Assembly: GCA_021781815.1 (NCBI GenBank)
Contig: JAJXWB010000001.1
Coordinates: 166,532 to 230,531, forward strand
DNA: 64,000 nucleotides
Origin: Pseudomonadota bacterium
Lineage (GTDB): Bacteria; Pseudomonadota; Alphaproteobacteria; Rhizobiales; Beijerinckiaceae
Direction: 5' to 3'
Shown: piece after piece, positions 28,129-38,925 of the stretch
Numbering within the stretch: position 1 is the stretch's first letter
How the letters are laid out: each line of letters begins with the position of its first letter
Made by a program: the position numbers and the translations under genes
The notes under the pieces: model-generated
Seen by the model: only the letters and a program-made list of their open reading frames with translations
What the model was told of the DNA's origin: nothing
The model's database searches: none

Positions 28129-29856
28129 TCACATGGACTGGCGACGCAGGAAGGCTGGGATCTCCAGTTGCTCTTCCTCCACCGGGCGCGCCGGCGCGAA
28201 ACGGCCATGCGCATCAGCGGAGCCGGCCGGGCGTTGCTGCGCCGCCGCCGGGCGTTTGGCGTATTCCGCATGCGCAGGCGCCGGCTGTGGCGCGCGCTGC
28301 TGCGGCTGCGCTACATGAACCGGACGCGGCGCGGCCTGTTCCCGCGTCGCCCTTGCCGTTTCCTCGCGGCTGGTCGCGAAGGAAGCGAGGCGTTCGAGCA
28401 GGGTCCGGCGACGCTGCTCGACGCCGGACGCCTGTGGCTGCGCGCCGGCGCGATAGCTGCGAAGCTGGTCCTGGATCGGCAGCGGAAACTCCTCGATCGC
28501 CGGCATGCGCTGCGCGCGAACCGGCTGCTCCGGCGCCGGCGGCACATAGGGGCCAGCGGCGCGGGGATGCGGCGTCGGCTCGACCGGCTGCGGTTGCGGC
28601 GAGCAATAGGCTGCCGGCTGCAGCGGCACTTCCGAAATATGGACGTGGTCCGGGCTCGCAGGCTGGAGCGGCGCAGGCTGGGGCGCATAGGCCGCGCGGG
28701 ATTGATCGGCCGGGTGCTGGGCCACATAGGCAGGCTGCGGCTGCGGTTGTGGCTCGGGCGCGCGCTGCGGAACCGGCGCCGGCGATGGCGCGGCCTGCTG
28801 CGCGGTGCGCGCGGCCGCTTGGCTGCGCAGCCGGTCGACCGCTTCCGCGATCTTGGCCTCCGCTTCGTCGTGCTCGACGATTGCGGCGACTGGCTTGTCG
28901 ATGCCCGTGGCGACGACGGACACCCGGATGACGCCGGCAAGCGATTCGTCGAAGGTCGCGCCGAGAATGATGTTGGCGTCCTCGTCGACCTCCTGACGGA
29001 TGCGGCTCGCCGCCTCGTCAACCTCATACAACGTCATGTCGGCGCCGCCAGTGATCGAGATCAGCAGGCCGCGAGCGCCCTTCATCGAGACTTCGTCGAG
29101 CAGCGGATTGGCGATCGCCGCCTCGGCGGCGTGGATTGCCCGCTGGTCGCCGGAAGCCTCGCCTGTGCCCATCATCGCCTTGCCCATCTCGCGCATGATC
29201 GAACGCACGTCGGCGAAGTCGAGATTGACGAGGCCCTGCTTCACCATCAGGTCGGTGATCGAGGCGACGCCGGAATAAAGCACCTGATCCGCCATTGCGA
29301 AGGCGTCGGCGAACGTCGTTCGTTCGGTCGCGATCCTGAACAGGTTCTGATTCGGGATGACGATCAGCGTGTCGACATGCTTCATCAGTTCGCCGATGCC
29401 GGCCTCCGCCGTGCGCATGCGGCGCTGGCCCTCAAACTGGAAGGGCTTGGTCACGACGCCGACCGTAAGGATGCCGAGGTCGCGGGCGGCGCGGGCGATG
29501 ACGGGCGCTGCGCCCGTGCCGGTGCCGCCACCCATGCCGGCAGTGACGAAGCACATGTGCGCGCCCTGCAAGTGATCGCGGATCTCCTCGATCGCCTCTT
29601 CGGCCGCCGCGCGCCCGACTTCCGGCTGCGCGCCGGCGCCGAGGCCCTCGGTGACCTGCAGGCCCATCTGGATGATGCGCTCGGCCCGCGAGGCGGTCAG
29701 CGCCTGTGCGTCCGTATTTGCGACGATGAACTCGACGCCGCTCAGCCCCGAGGCGATCATGTTGTTGACCGCATTGCAGCCGCCGCCCCCCACGCCGCAG
29801 ACCGTGATACGGGGTTTGAGCTCGCGCAGCTCGGGACCCTTGAGATTGATCGTCAT
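28129..29856 (-). CDS. ftsZ: Cell division protein FtsZ
   Basis: 575 residues, against 383 in E. coli. The tubulin-like GTPase domain (~1-320) has [16 protein letters not shown] and the tubulin signature [10 protein letters not shown] at 109-117, then the T7 catalytic loop region with [19 protein letters not shown] very long Pro/Gln/Ala-rich linker (about 335-560) leads to the terminal [10 protein letters not shown] peptide (564-573) that binds FtsA and other partners. Long linkers are typical of alphaproteobacterial FtsZ. It polymerises into the Z-ring scaffold for septal wall synthesis. It is the last gene of the division block, 94 bases after ftsA, with a hairpin right after its stop. Confidence 0.98.
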   Translation of the reverse strand: MTINLKGPELRELKPRITVCGVGGGGCNAVNNMIASGLSGVEFIVANTDAQALTASRAERIIQMGLQVTEGLGAGAQPEVGRAAAEEAIEEIRDHLQGAHMCFVTAGMGGGTGTGAAPVIARAARDLGILTVGVVTKPFQFEGQRRMRTAEAGIGELMKHVDTLIVIPNQNLFRIATERTTFADAFAMADQVLYSGVASITDLMVKQGLVNLDFADVRSIMREMGKAMMGTGEASGDQRAIHAAEAAIANPLLDEVSMKGARGLLISITGGADMTLYEVDEAASRIRQEVDEDANIILGATFDESLAGVIRVSVVATGIDKPVAAIVEHDEAEAKIAEAVDRLRSQAAARTAQQAAPSPAPVPQRAPEPQPQPQPAYVAQHPADQSRAAYAPQPAPLQPASPDHVHISEVPLQPAAYCSPQPQPVEPTPHPRAAGPYVPPAPEQPVRAQRMPAIEEFPLPIQDQLRSYRAGAQPQASGVEQRRRTLLERLASFATSREETARATREQAAPRPVHVAQPQQRAPQPAPAHAEYAKRPAAAQQRPAGSADAHGRFAPARPVEEEQLEIPAFLRRQSM

Positions 29857-29950
29857 CGCCTCTGACCTCTTTGTATGGGGCGCTGGCCGCGCTCCGGTTT
29901 CACTGGTCCAAGCTGGTTTGGCCGCCGCGCCGCCCCCGCCCGGGTCGTAC

Positions 29951-31264
29951 TCAGAAACTCTCTTTCAACCACCGCCCGACGCGAGAGAGATAGCCGTCCC
30001 CGACCGCGACATTGAGCCGGTCACGGCCAGGTTCGAAATGTTCGAGCGCCGCCATCTGCGGGTAGACGAGCAGGCCCACCGCCGCCGCGAACGAAGGACT
30101 CTTGCCGGAGTCCGGCAGACCGTGAACGCCGACCGGGCGCCCGGAGCGAACTTGGCCGCCGAGGATGCGCCGCACGGTCTCGGGCAATCCCGTGAGCTGG
30201 CAGGCGCCGCCGGTCAGCACGATCCGCGAACCGGCATGCAGCGGTCGCCCTTGCGCGCGAAGCCTGTCGCGCACGAGTTCGATGATTTCCTCGACGCGCG
30301 GGCGGATGATGCGGACCAGATGCGCCCGCGGCACGTGATTGGGATGGCCGCCATCATCGCCGACCTGCTCGATGGCGATCGTCTCGCGTTCGTCGGAAGG
30401 CGAGGAGATGGCGCTACCGTAAAGGGTCTTCAGCCGCTCCGCGCTGGACAGGCGCACATTTAGGCCGCGCGCGACGTCGAGCGTGACATGGTTGCCGCCC
30501 ACCGCAACCGCGTCCATATGCGCGAGAACGCCGCCGGAAAATATGGCTGTCGATGTCGTGCCGCCGCCGAAATCGATCACGGTCGCGCCGATTTCCGCCT
30601 CGTCGTCAGCCAGCGTCGCCAGCGCGGAGGCGTAGGGCGAGGCGACGAAGGCCTCGACAGTCAGATGGCAGCGCTCGATCGCAAGCCCGAGATTGCGGGC
30701 CGCCGCCGCATCGCAACTCGCGACGTGCAGATGCGCGCCGAGTTCATCGCCGATCATGCCCTTGGGGTCGCGGATGTTCTGCGCGTCGTCGACGGAAAAG
30801 CTGGTGGGCAGCGAATGCAGCACCGCACGTCCATCGCGCGAAGTCCGCGCGCAAGTCGCCTCCAGCACGCGATGAACATCGGATTCGCCGACGGACCGTT
30901 CGCCGACCGCGACCTTGGCCTGGAACTGCTGCGAGCCGATGCGTCCGCCAGCCGCGCAGACGATGACGTTGTCGACCTGCACGCCAGCCATGCGCTCGGC
31001 CGCATCTACGGCCAGCCGCACCGCTGTCTCGATCTCCTCCATGTCCACGACCTGGCCAGCCTTCATGCCGCGCGAACGCTGGTGCCCGATGCCCAGAATG
31101 CGAACGCCGTGCGTGCGCCCGTGCGCGATGATGTTGGGATCGACCGGATCAAGGCGTGCGATCAGGCATACGATCTTGGACGTGCCGACATCCAGCACGG
31201 ACAGGATCGCGCTCTTGCGCGACGACAGTGGACGCATACGCGGCAGATGTACGTAACCGCTCAT
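29951..31264 (-). CDS. ftsA: Cell division protein FtsA
   Basis: 437 residues. Actin-like ATPase: the phosphate-1 motif [15 protein letters not shown] near residue 22, the SHS2/1C domain, [18 protein letters not shown] (phosphate 2), [15 protein letters not shown] (adenosine motif), and the C-terminal amphipathic membrane-targeting helix VGRWLKESF. It tethers FtsZ to the membrane and activates septal synthesis. The start ATG overlaps the ftsQ stop (ATGA), and ftsZ follows after 94 bases. Confidence 0.97.
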   Translation of the reverse strand: MSGYVHLPRMRPLSSRKSAILSVLDVGTSKIVCLIARLDPVDPNIIAHGRTHGVRILGIGHQRSRGMKAGQVVDMEEIETAVRLAVDAAERMAGVQVDNVIVCAAGGRIGSQQFQAKVAVGERSVGESDVHRVLEATCARTSRDGRAVLHSLPTSFSVDDAQNIRDPKGMIGDELGAHLHVASCDAAAARNLGLAIERCHLTVEAFVASPYASALATLADDEAEIGATVIDFGGGTTSTAIFSGGVLAHMDAVAVGGNHVTLDVARGLNVRLSSAERLKTLYGSAISSPSDERETIAIEQVGDDGGHPNHVPRAHLVRIIRPRVEEIIELVRDRLRAQGRPLHAGSRIVLTGGACQLTGLPETVRRILGGQVRSGRPVGVHGLPDSGKSPSFAAAVGLLVYPQMAALEHFEPGRDRLNVAVGDGYLSRVGRWLKESF

Positions 31265-32232
31265 CAGACTTTCCCCTTGGCCTTGCGGCCGAGCCCGTCG
31301 AGCCGCGCGCTTGCCGCCTGATCGCTCAACCGCGCCTCGATGCGGCCGGGCACGCGCAGGTCGAGCGCGACGATGTCCTTGTCGAGAATGCCCTGATCAT
31401 GCTGGATACGCATGAGCTGCGCGACGGCCGTCTCCGGATCGCGCTCCGGCAGACGAATTTCGATTCCGTCGCTCGTATAGATTGTCCAGCGACGCTGCGA
31501 CACCAGCGCGCCGGCCTTGATCCGCCCCGCCAGATCGCCGGCGGCGGCCAGTATGCGCATGTATTCGCCGAGCCGCACGTTGGCGCCGTCGCCCACGATC
31601 AGAGGCAGGCCGGAATATTTGTTGTCGTGCATCGTGTCGATCGGCATGCCGTCCGACGAAACGATGGCGATCTGTCCATCCCGCTGCCACAGCGCGAACG
31701 GCTGGCGCTCGACGATCGTGATCGCCAGGTGATTCGGATAGAGCTTGCGGATTTCCGCATCCTTGATCAGCGGCGCCCACATCAGTCGCTGGCGCATAGC
31801 CACAGCGTCGAGATAAGGCAGCGAATTGCGCGCCTTGACGCCCGCATACGCCAGGACTTCCCGCTCCTTGAGTTCGCTGATTCCGGAAATCGTCACCGTA
31901 TCGATTCCGAGACCGACGGCGCGCGCGAGCAGGTCGCCGGGGGTACCGACATCCTGAATGAACTGCTCATAGGCGCCGCCCTTCACGGCGCCGTAAGCGA
32001 ACGAGCCGGCAAGCACCCCGATTATCAGCGCGCCGGTCGCGAAAGGATGGATTGCTATGGCGCGCGCGCGCTCGAACCAGCCGATGCGGGTGCGAAGCTG
32101 GGGAGCGCGGGAGCGCCGCTGCGGTCGCGGCTCGGTGGCCGGACCGGCCGGTTGCGGGCGCGCGAGCGCGAACGCGAACGGAGCGGCAAAATGCTCCGTC
32201 ACCGATCGCAGGACGCGTCTTCCACCATCCAT
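31264..32232 (-). CDS. ftsQ: Cell division protein FtsQ
   Basis: 322 residues: a cytosolic Arg/Pro-rich N-terminus (~1-60), one membrane helix (about 63-82, [19 protein letters not shown]), a POTRA domain ([24 protein letters not shown]) and a beta domain ending [22 protein letters not shown]. The bitopic protein links FtsZ-ring proteins to the FtsB/FtsL septal complex. Its 5' end overlaps the 3' end of ddl by 34 bases, a long overlap for this cluster. Its 3' end overlaps ftsA by 3 bases. Confidence 0.95.
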   Translation of the reverse strand: MDGGRRVLRSVTEHFAAPFAFALARPQPAGPATEPRPQRRSRAPQLRTRIGWFERARAIAIHPFATGALIIGVLAGSFAYGAVKGGAYEQFIQDVGTPGDLLARAVGLGIDTVTISGISELKEREVLAYAGVKARNSLPYLDAVAMRQRLMWAPLIKDAEIRKLYPNHLAITIVERQPFALWQRDGQIAIVSSDGMPIDTMHDNKYSGLPLIVGDGANVRLGEYMRILAAAGDLAGRIKAGALVSQRRWTIYTSDGIEIRLPERDPETAVAQLMRIQHDQGILDKDIVALDLRVPGRIEARLSDQAASARLDGLGRKAKGKV

Positions 32233-33122
32233 CTCGCAAGCTCGCCGAACGTAAGGCCCGCATGGGCCGCCAACTCAGGCACAAGCGACGTTTCCGTCAT
32301 GCCCGGCTGGGTATTGACCTCCAGGACAACGAGTTCGCCCGTACCTCCGGGGCGGTCGTCATACCGAAAGTCCGTCCGGCTCACGCCGCGACAGCCGAGC
32401 GCCCTGTGCGCCACAACGGCCAACTGTTGAATCTGTTGGTAAATATTTCCTTTAATTTGAGCAGGACAGACGTGAATTGACCCGCCTTTCGCGTATTTTG
32501 CATCAAATCCGTAGAAAGATTCGGACACCGGGCTGATCTCTGTGACACCGAGCGCCCGGTCGCCGACAACGGCGCAGGTCAGCTCCCGACCGTCGACGAA
32601 TTTCTCGGCCAGCATCATTTCGCCATAGGGCCAATCGGCGGCCAGCAACTCCTGCGGCGGGTGAGAACGGCCGTCCTTGATGATGAACACGCCGAAGGAC
32701 GACCCCTCCGCCACGGGCTTGAGCACGTATGGCGGCTCGATGGCGTGGGCCTTCGCGGCCTCGAAGCGGCTGATGGTTCGCCCGGCCGGCACAGGCACGC
32801 CCGCCGCCGCCATCACCGTCTTGGCGAGATCCTTCTGCATGGCGAGCGCCGACGCGAGGACGCCCGAATGTGTGTAGGGGATCCGCAGCACCTCCAGAAC
32901 GCCCTGAATCGCGCCGTCCTCGCCGCCCGGCCCATGCAGCGCGTTGAAGGCGACATCGGGCTTTAGATCCGTCAGTCGCGCCGCAATGTCGCGCCCGACA
33001 TCGACCCGCGTCACGCGATAGCCGACGCTCTCCAGCGCCCGGGCGCAGGCCTCGCCCGAGCGCAGCGACACCGGCCGCTCCGAGGCCCACCCGCCCATCA
33101 GCACCGCGACATGTATGGCCAT
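32199..33122 (-). CDS. ddl: D-alanine--D-alanine ligase
   Basis: 307 residues from ATG 33122 ([20 protein letters not shown]); the open frame upstream is non-coding. ATP-grasp enzyme: the [18 protein letters not shown] block, [33 protein letters not shown] (ATP-binding Lys and loop) and C-terminal [20 protein letters not shown] (Mg2+-binding Glu/Asn). It makes the D-Ala-D-Ala used by MurF. The Met/Phe-type site and PGMT ending are typical of DdlB in dcw clusters. It follows the GT-C-like gene by 90 bases. Confidence 0.96.
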   Translation of the reverse strand: MAIHVAVLMGGWASERPVSLRSGEACARALESVGYRVTRVDVGRDIAARLTDLKPDVAFNALHGPGGEDGAIQGVLEVLRIPYTHSGVLASALAMQKDLAKTVMAAAGVPVPAGRTISRFEAAKAHAIEPPYVLKPVAEGSSFGVFIIKDGRSHPPQELLAADWPYGEMMLAEKFVDGRELTCAVVGDRALGVTEISPVSESFYGFDAKYAKGGSIHVCPAQIKGNIYQQIQQLAVVAHRALGCRGVSRTDFRYDDRPGGTGELVVLEVNTQPGMTETSLVPELAAHAGLTFGELARWMVEDASCDR

Positions 33123-33212
33123 TTCATCAGTCCCTGGTTTGTCGCCTGGGCGCCATGCGCCCGGAAAAATTGCGCGCCGATTGCGGTGGCGCCGCATTCC
33201 GGCGCGCTGCGG

Positions 33213-34733
33213 TCACGGCGCGACTCGCGCCCACACTTCTATGTCCCCGACCTGCGCCTTTCGCACGAATCCGTCCAGCAGCCCCGCGAACTCCGCCTTG
33301 CTCTCAGCCCATTTGCGCAGGGCGGCGCTTTCGACCAGCACGACGTCCGGGCTTCCCTTCGCAAGGTCAGCCGCCAGTTGCGTCCGCTCGGCCTGCGCAT
33401 AGCCCAGCAGTCTCTCGCGAGCGACGCCGGCGACATGCGTGGCGACAAGAATCTGTCGCACGCAATTGTCGATCCACAGCGCGTTCTGCGTTCCGATCCA
33501 CGTCCCGTCGAGCCGCCGGGTCAACGGATGGCCGACGTCGAGTTGTTGCGCGAGCGCGGCGATCTTCGGATGGGTCGGCGCATTCGCCCTCACGGCGGCC
33601 GTCAACCCCGGATATTCCTCCGCGCCCGTGAGATTGATGGTCACGGCGGCGAAGAATGGCGCGCAGACCAGAGCGGGCGCGACGCACAGGCGAGCAAAGC
33701 ACGCCGCAGCTTCCGGAGCGGCCGCCCGGCGCCCGGTCGCAAGGACGACGCAGGCGAGCGCGCCGAGCGCAATGCCCGGATAAGCGTGGTTGAACCAGAT
33801 CTTCGCCTGGATGACATAGGCCGCCAGAAATCCAGCCGAAGCGACCGCCAGCGCGGTCGCGCGCCAATCGGCGCCCAAGATCCGCGATGCGCCAGAAAAC
33901 GCCGCGATCAGCGCGAGATTGAACAGGAATGGCGGCGAGGCGAGCACCTCCGACATCGCATGCCGCGCAGGCGCATAGACCTCGACGGCGAGCGGCAATA
34001 CCTGCGTCACGTAATCGGGATAGGCGAACCGGACGAGCGCGAGATAGGCGACGAACGTTGCAACGGCGATAAAATTTTCAGGCGCCGCCAGCGGCGCGAG
34101 CGAACGTCGCCGGAGGCACGCGACAAGCGCCGCCGCCGCCAGCGGCAGTGCGTAATAGGGCTTGAACGCAAGCGCGACGCCGCCGCACACGCCCGCCGCG
34201 ACCGCCTGCGGCGCCGATGCCGCCCCATGCGCGCCGCGCGCCGACATTGCCGCAAGCAGCGGCAGGCAGGCCAGAACCGCGAAATGCTCGCGCTCGGCAA
34301 AGCCGAAACCGGCGGCGAACAGGAAGATCCAGAGTGCGGCGTTGCGCCAGAGGCCGACTTCGTCGTCCCCGATGAGATGCGCGCGGCGCATGATCGCTCC
34401 GCTCAGCGCGAGCGAGGCGAGAACGGCGAGAAGAATCTCGACGACCACGCCCGCCTCCGCACGCAGGCCACACCATCGCGCAGCGATGACCGCGGGCATG
34501 TAGGCGAGGAAACCGGCGGGCGGATTTGGATCGGAGACATCGACGTAGGCGCGCGCGCCGTCGAGGATCTTTTCAGCAAATGTGATGAACCAGGAATCGT
34601 CGCCGTCGATGTGCCCGATCGCCTGCTGCGCCATCGCCGCAATGACGATCGCCGCAGCAACCGGCCATGATCCGAGAATGCGCGCTTGCGACGCCTCTGA
34701 CTTGACGCCGGCGGTAGAGGCGAGATCGGTCAA
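33213..34733 (-). CDS. Polytopic membrane protein, GT-C glycosyltransferase-like, inside the dcw cluster
   Basis: 506 residues with about ten hydrophobic helices. The first periplasmic loop, after helix 1, reads GHIDGDDSWFITFAEKILDG and then AYVDVSDPNPPAGFL. An acidic D-x-D/DD pair at this position, followed by Y-x-D-x-x-x-P-x-P, is the layout of GT-C polyprenyl-phosphate-sugar glycosyltransferases (GT39/ArnT/PMT-like). The C-terminal ~110 residues are soluble and end TINLTG...IEVWARVAP. Function is inferred only from topology. It sits between murB and ddl, with 58 and 90 bases on either side, on the same strand as the wall genes. It may add sugars to an envelope polymer, or may simply be an inserted gene. 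Confidence 0.6.
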   Translation of the reverse strand: MTDLASTAGVKSEASQARILGSWPVAAAIVIAAMAQQAIGHIDGDDSWFITFAEKILDGARAYVDVSDPNPPAGFLAYMPAVIAARWCGLRAEAGVVVEILLAVLASLALSGAIMRRAHLIGDDEVGLWRNAALWIFLFAAGFGFAEREHFAVLACLPLLAAMSARGAHGAASAPQAVAAGVCGGVALAFKPYYALPLAAAALVACLRRRSLAPLAAPENFIAVATFVAYLALVRFAYPDYVTQVLPLAVEVYAPARHAMSEVLASPPFLFNLALIAAFSGASRILGADWRATALAVASAGFLAAYVIQAKIWFNHAYPGIALGALACVVLATGRRAAAPEAAACFARLCVAPALVCAPFFAAVTINLTGAEEYPGLTAAVRANAPTHPKIAALAQQLDVGHPLTRRLDGTWIGTQNALWIDNCVRQILVATHVAGVARERLLGYAQAERTQLAADLAKGSPDVVLVESAALRKWAESKAEFAGLLDGFVRKAQVGDIEVWARVAP

Positions 34734-34791
34734 CTCAATCTCCGTTGCGCCGAACCCGGGTCTTCAGGCCCGCGGTCCGATCAGACACGAT

Positions 34792-35712
34792 TTACGCCAC
34801 GCCCACGCGCTTGATTTCCCATTCGAGGTCTTCGCCGCTGGTTTCACGCACGCGACGCCGCACTTCCTCCCCCAGATTTTCGATGTCGGCCGCGGTCGCC
34901 TTGCCGCGATTGATGAGAAAATTGCAGTGCATCTCACTGACCTGCGCATCGCCGACGACGAGTCCCCGGCAACCCGCGCTATCAATGAGTTTCCACGCCT
35001 TCTGGCCAGCGGGATTCTTGAAGGTCGAGCCGCCGGTCTTTTCGCGGATCGGCTGCGCCGCCTCGCGCGCCGCCGCGATCTGGTCCATCTCCGAGAGGAT
35101 CGCCTGCTTGTCCCCGGCGACGCCCTGCAACAGCGCCTGCGTGAAAATCATGTCTTTGGCCGCACTCGAATGACGGTAGGAAAAACCCATGCCTTCGTTG
35201 TTGAGCACGATGAATTCGCCTGACCTTTCGACACCGCGCGCCTCGATCAGTACGTCTTTCATCTCGCCGCCATGCGCGCCTGCGTTCATGCGCAATGCCC
35301 CGCCGATCGCGCCGGGTATGCCGCTCAGAAAGGCAAGGCCGCCGATGCCGAGTTCGGCCGCGCGCCTGGCGACGAACCTGTCCGGCACCGCCGCGCCGAC
35401 GCGCAGCCGATGGCCTTCCGCAACCACGATGTCAGAGAACGCCTTGCCGCCGAGCCTGATAACGACGCCCGGCACGCCGCCGTCGCGCACGATCAGATTC
35501 GAGCCGAGCCCGACGACGAGCACAGGCAGATCCAACGGCAGCATCGACAGAAAATACGAGAGATCGTCTTCGTCCGTCGGCTGAAAAAACGTCTGTGCAG
35601 GCCCTCCGACCCGAAACCAGGTGAACGGCGCAAGCTGCTCGTTAGCGGTGAGGCGACCGCGCAGGTCCGGCATGTTCGCGCGCAGATCGGGCGTGATATC
35701 GGCAAACGTCAT
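34792..35712 (-). CDS. murB: UDP-N-acetylenolpyruvoylglucosamine reductase
   Basis: 306 residues from ATG 35712 ([21 protein letters not shown]); the frame is open further upstream but that stretch codes for the amidotransferase in another frame. Type I-like MurB with FAD domain [54 protein letters not shown], the catalytic Ser region GFSYRHSS, and [16 protein letters not shown]. It reduces UDP-GlcNAc-enolpyruvate to UDP-MurNAc with NADPH. Its start overlaps the stop of the preceding glutamine amidotransferase (ATGA). Confidence 0.96.
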   Translation of the reverse strand: MTFADITPDLRANMPDLRGRLTANEQLAPFTWFRVGGPAQTFFQPTDEDDLSYFLSMLPLDLPVLVVGLGSNLIVRDGGVPGVVIRLGGKAFSDIVVAEGHRLRVGAAVPDRFVARRAAELGIGGLAFLSGIPGAIGGALRMNAGAHGGEMKDVLIEARGVERSGEFIVLNNEGMGFSYRHSSAAKDMIFTQALLQGVAGDKQAILSEMDQIAAAREAAQPIREKTGGSTFKNPAGQKAWKLIDSAGCRGLVVGDAQVSEMHCNFLINRGKATAADIENLGEEVRRRVRETSGEDLEWEIKRVGVA

Positions 35713-36419
35713 GCCAAAGCTCCATCGAGCCAGGCGCCGAGCGCAACCGCGCCGGCCGCCTCCATCCCAGCGCCGTTCTTCGCCGCCTGCGCACGCAAGG
35801 CGCACGGATCGATGCCCGCCTGCGACAGCTCCACCGCGTGTCCGATCAACCACTTTTCAAACGAATGGCTTCTGGTTTCAATGTGGAACTGCAGACCGAG
35901 CATGCGCGGCCCACGCGCGAAAGCCTGGGTCGGACAGGCGCGGGTCGACGCAAGCCGCGCGCATCCCTCCGGAAGATCGAGATTGTCGCCGTGCCAGTGC
36001 AGAACCGGAACGCCCTCAAGCGACGCAAGACACGAGCTACTCCCGGCGTCGGTCAGATCCAGCGGCGCATAGCCGATCTCTTTGGCCGGACCAGGCGCGA
36101 CGCGCGCTCCGAGCGCAGCGGCGATCATCTGTGCGCCAAGACAGACGCCGAGCGTAGGCCTGTCAGCGGCGCTGCGCACGCGCAGGGATTCGATTTCCTG
36201 CTCGAGAAACGGATATTCGCGCGTCTCGTACACGCCGATCGGACCGCCAAGAACGATGAGAATATCGGGCGCCAGAAGGCGCGCGGCATCGATCGGATCG
36301 ACGCCTGCGTCGCAATATTCAAGCTTGTAGCCGCGCGCTGACAGGAGGTCATCGAGGGTTCCGGCGTCCTCGAAAGCGACATGACGGACAGCCAGAGCCG
36401 ATCGCGGCGATACGGCCAT
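35709..36419 (-). CDS. Class I glutamine amidotransferase (GMP-synthase-like) in the dcw cluster
   Basis: 236 residues from ATG 36419, which lies 2 bases after the murC stop. Flavodoxin-like GATase1 fold with the complete triad: nucleophile Cys93 ([12 protein letters not shown]), His179 and Glu181 (LGLQFHIET). ILVVLGGP-type strand [14 protein letters not shown] at 52-65; a conserved [12 protein letters not shown] at 141-152. No synthetase domain is fused, so it supplies ammonia to an unknown partner or hydrolyses a gamma-glutamyl compound. It is coupled at both ends (2-base gap to murC, 4-base overlap with murB), so it is a built-in member of the wall-synthesis operon. It is not the CobB/CobQ-type GatD that pairs with MurT. 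Confidence 0.82.
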   Translation of the reverse strand: MAVSPRSALAVRHVAFEDAGTLDDLLSARGYKLEYCDAGVDPIDAARLLAPDILIVLGGPIGVYETREYPFLEQEIESLRVRSAADRPTLGVCLGAQMIAAALGARVAPGPAKEIGYAPLDLTDAGSSSCLASLEGVPVLHWHGDNLDLPEGCARLASTRACPTQAFARGPRMLGLQFHIETRSHSFEKWLIGHAVELSQAGIDPCALRAQAAKNGAGMEAAGAVALGAWLDGALA

Positions 36420-36421
36420 GC

Positions 36422-37822
36422 TCAGCCCGCCGCCAATTGCGCCGGCAGCGCGTAGGCCCATTGCGTGATATTGCCTGCGCCGAGGAAGACGACGTAATCG
36501 CCGGGCCGCGCGATCTCCCGCACGAGGCGCGGCAGATCGTCCGGCTTTTCGATCGCTATGGCCTGCCTGTGCCCGTGCGCGCGGATCGCGGCCACCAGAG
36601 AATTCTTGTCGACGCCATCGATCGGCTGCTCGCCGGCTGCGTAAACATCGGCGACGATGACCGTGTCCGCGTCGTTGAAGCAGGTCGCAAACTGGTCGAA
36701 CAGACTTTGCAGACGCGTGAAGCGATGTGGTTGCACCACCGCGATGACCTGCCCCTTGGTCGATGCGCGCGCGGCGCGCAGCACTGCCGAAATTTCCACG
36801 GGATGATGACCGTAATCGTCGAAGATCGCGACGCCGTTCCATTCGCCGGTGCGCGTGAATCGCCGCTTGACGCCGCCGAAGTTGGCGAGCGCCTTGCGGA
36901 TCTGATCGGCCGACAGGCCGAGCGCCATCGCAACGGCGATCGCCGCCGTCGCATTCAGCGCGTTGTGATGGCCGGGCATGGGCATCACCAGATTCTCAAG
37001 ATATGTCGCAGCGCCGGTCTTGCGGTCGCGCACCAGGACATTGAAGCGCGACACCCCGCCGGTCAGATCGACATCGAGCAGGCGCACGTCCGCTTGCGGA
37101 TTCTCGCCATAGGTGATGACGCGCCGGTCCTCGATCTTGCCGACCAGTTCCTGCACCGTCGGATGATCGAGGCACATGACGGCGAAGCCATAGAATGGAA
37201 GGTTTTCCACGAACGTGCGGAACGCTTCCTTTATCGCGTCGAAGGTCAGAAAATGATCGAGATGTTCCGGATCGATGTTCGTGACGACAGCCACGTCGGC
37301 CGGCAGTTTCAGGAAGGTTCCGTCGCTCTCGTCGGCCTCCACCACCATCCACTCGCCGGCTCCGAGTCGCGCGTTGGTGCCATAAGCGTTGATGATGCCG
37401 CCATTGATGACCGTCGGATCGAGCCCACCCGCATCGAGCAAGGTCGCGACGATGGACGTCGTCGTCGTCTTGCCGTGGGTACCGGCGATGGCGACGCATT
37501 GCCTGAGACGCATCAGTTCGGCGAGCATCTCGGCGCGGCGTACGACCGGCAGACGCTTTTCACGCGCCGCGATCAGCTCGGGATTGTCGCGCTTGATTGC
37601 GGTCGAAACGACGACAACCGCTGCTTCGCCGAGATTCGACGCGGAATGGCCGACGAACACTCTCGCGCCCTTGTCCGCGAGACGCTTGACATTGGCGTTT
37701 TCGGACGCATCCGAACCCTGCACCTGATATCCGAGATTCATCAGCACTTCGGCGATGCCGGACATGCCGATCCCGCCTATGCCGACAAAATGAATGGGGC
37801 CGAGATCGCGCGGCAGTTTCAT
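36422..37822 (-). CDS. murC: UDP-N-acetylmuramate--L-alanine ligase
   Basis: 466 residues. Rossmann-like N-terminus [20 protein letters not shown] loop [17 protein letters not shown], then [15 protein letters not shown] and [16 protein letters not shown] Mg2+ block ([13 protein letters not shown]), FGGVKRRF and the C-terminal [10 protein letters not shown] that marks MurC. It adds the first L-Ala to UDP-MurNAc. The start overlaps the end of murG by 4 bases. Confidence 0.97.
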   Translation of the reverse strand: MKLPRDLGPIHFVGIGGIGMSGIAEVLMNLGYQVQGSDASENANVKRLADKGARVFVGHSASNLGEAAVVVVSTAIKRDNPELIAAREKRLPVVRRAEMLAELMRLRQCVAIAGTHGKTTTTSIVATLLDAGGLDPTVINGGIINAYGTNARLGAGEWMVVEADESDGTFLKLPADVAVVTNIDPEHLDHFLTFDAIKEAFRTFVENLPFYGFAVMCLDHPTVQELVGKIEDRRVITYGENPQADVRLLDVDLTGGVSRFNVLVRDRKTGAATYLENLVMPMPGHHNALNATAAIAVAMALGLSADQIRKALANFGGVKRRFTRTGEWNGVAIFDDYGHHPVEISAVLRAARASTKGQVIAVVQPHRFTRLQSLFDQFATCFNDADTVIVADVYAAGEQPIDGVDKNSLVAAIRAHGHRQAIAIEKPDDLPRLVREIARPGDYVVFLGAGNITQWAYALPAQLAAG

Positions 37823-38925
37823 ATGCGTTTTTCCCTGGAATCGGCCAGCTCGACCACGATGTCGGCGAGCCGTTCGGCGGCGTCGAGAATACCAGCGCTC
37901 TTCGCCGCTTCGGCCCGCTTCGTCAACCCCGCAGGATCGACGAGCGCCGCGCGCAGCAAATCACGCAGTCTCTCAACGCTGAAAGTTTTTTGATCGATGA
38001 CTTCTGCGGCCCCGGTGCGCGCGAGTTCCGCCGCATTGGCCGCCTGGTCCGCGTCCAGCGCAAAGGGGAAAGGCACGAGGATCGCCGGTCGACCGATCGC
38101 CGCAAGCTCCGCGACCGTCGACGCCCCGGAGCGCGCAATCACAAGATGCGCGCTGGCGATGCGCGCCGGCAGGTCTTTGAAGAACGGCGCGATCTCGGCT
38201 GCCAATCCGAGTCTATCGTAGACGACCCGAACCCTCGCCTCGTCCTCGCCGCGCGCCTGCTGCACAAGGCTGATTCGTGCGCTCTCTTCGGCGGTCAACG
38301 CGGCAATTGCCGCAGGCACGATGTCCGAAAATACGCGCGCGCCCTGCGAGCCGCCAGTGACGAGCAGGCGCAGCTTGCCGTCAGCAGCGCTCGGCAGCGG
38401 CTGCCGTGCGGCCTCCAGCACGGCCGGTCGCAGTGGGTTGCCCGTCACGACCGATTTGTCGAGGATCGCCTTCGCCGCGCCCGACAACGTAAAGCCGGTC
38501 GCAATACGGTCAACCCGGCGCGCGAGAAAGCGGTTGGCGCGCCCCATGACCGCATTCTGTTCGTGCTGCACCGTCGGAACGCCCAGCAATGTCGCGGCGA
38601 AGACGGGTGGCACGGTGGGGTAGCCGCCAAAGCCCACAACCACGGACGGTTTGAGCCGGCGCAAAAGCGCCAGCGACGACACGATGCCAAGACCCAGCGC
38701 CGCAACCGCCCGCGCGCGGGAAAAAACAGAGCCGCTGGCCGGCGTCCCGGCGGGCACCGCATGGATCGCGCGCGCCGGAAAGGCCTCGCCATATTTTGCA
38801 GCCCTCGTATCGGTGACGAGCTCGACGACCCGTCCACGCGCGATCAGCGCATGCGCGAGAGCTTCTGCCGGAAACAGGTGGCCGCCGGTGCCGCCGGCAG
38901 CCAGGACGATCGGACGTCTGTTCAT
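37819..38925 (-). CDS. murG: Undecaprenyldiphospho-muramoylpentapeptide GlcNAc transferase
   Basis: 368 residues, GT-B fold. N-terminal [47 protein letters not shown] and the C-terminal donor-site blocks [18 protein letters not shown] and [26 protein letters not shown]. It converts lipid I to lipid II at the inner face of the membrane. Translationally coupled to ftsW upstream and murC downstream (4-base overlaps each). Confidence 0.97.
   Translation of the reverse strand: MNRRPIVLAAGGTGGHLFPAEALAHALIARGRVVELVTDTRAAKYGEAFPARAIHAVPAGTPASGSVFSRARAVAALGLGIVSSLALLRRLKPSVVVGFGGYPTVPPVFAATLLGVPTVQHEQNAVMGRANRFLARRVDRIATGFTLSGAAKAILDKSVVTGNPLRPAVLEAARQPLPSAADGKLRLLVTGGSQGARVFSDIVPAAIAALTAEESARISLVQQARGEDEARVRVVYDRLGLAAEIAPFFKDLPARIASAHLVIARSGASTVAELAAIGRPAILVPFPFALDADQAANAAELARTGAAEVIDQKTFSVERLRDLLRAALVDPAGLTKRAEAAKSAGILDAAERLADIVVELADSREKRI

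Noticed and set aside
28075..29865. 596-codon plus-strand open frame opposite ftsZ
   Set aside because: Arg/Leu-rich antisense of the FtsZ linker and GTPase domain; no motif and no ribosome-binding site.
37389..37727. Plus-strand frame inside murC, as a possible nested gene
   Set aside because: Composition mirrors the murC antisense and there is no ribosome-binding site.
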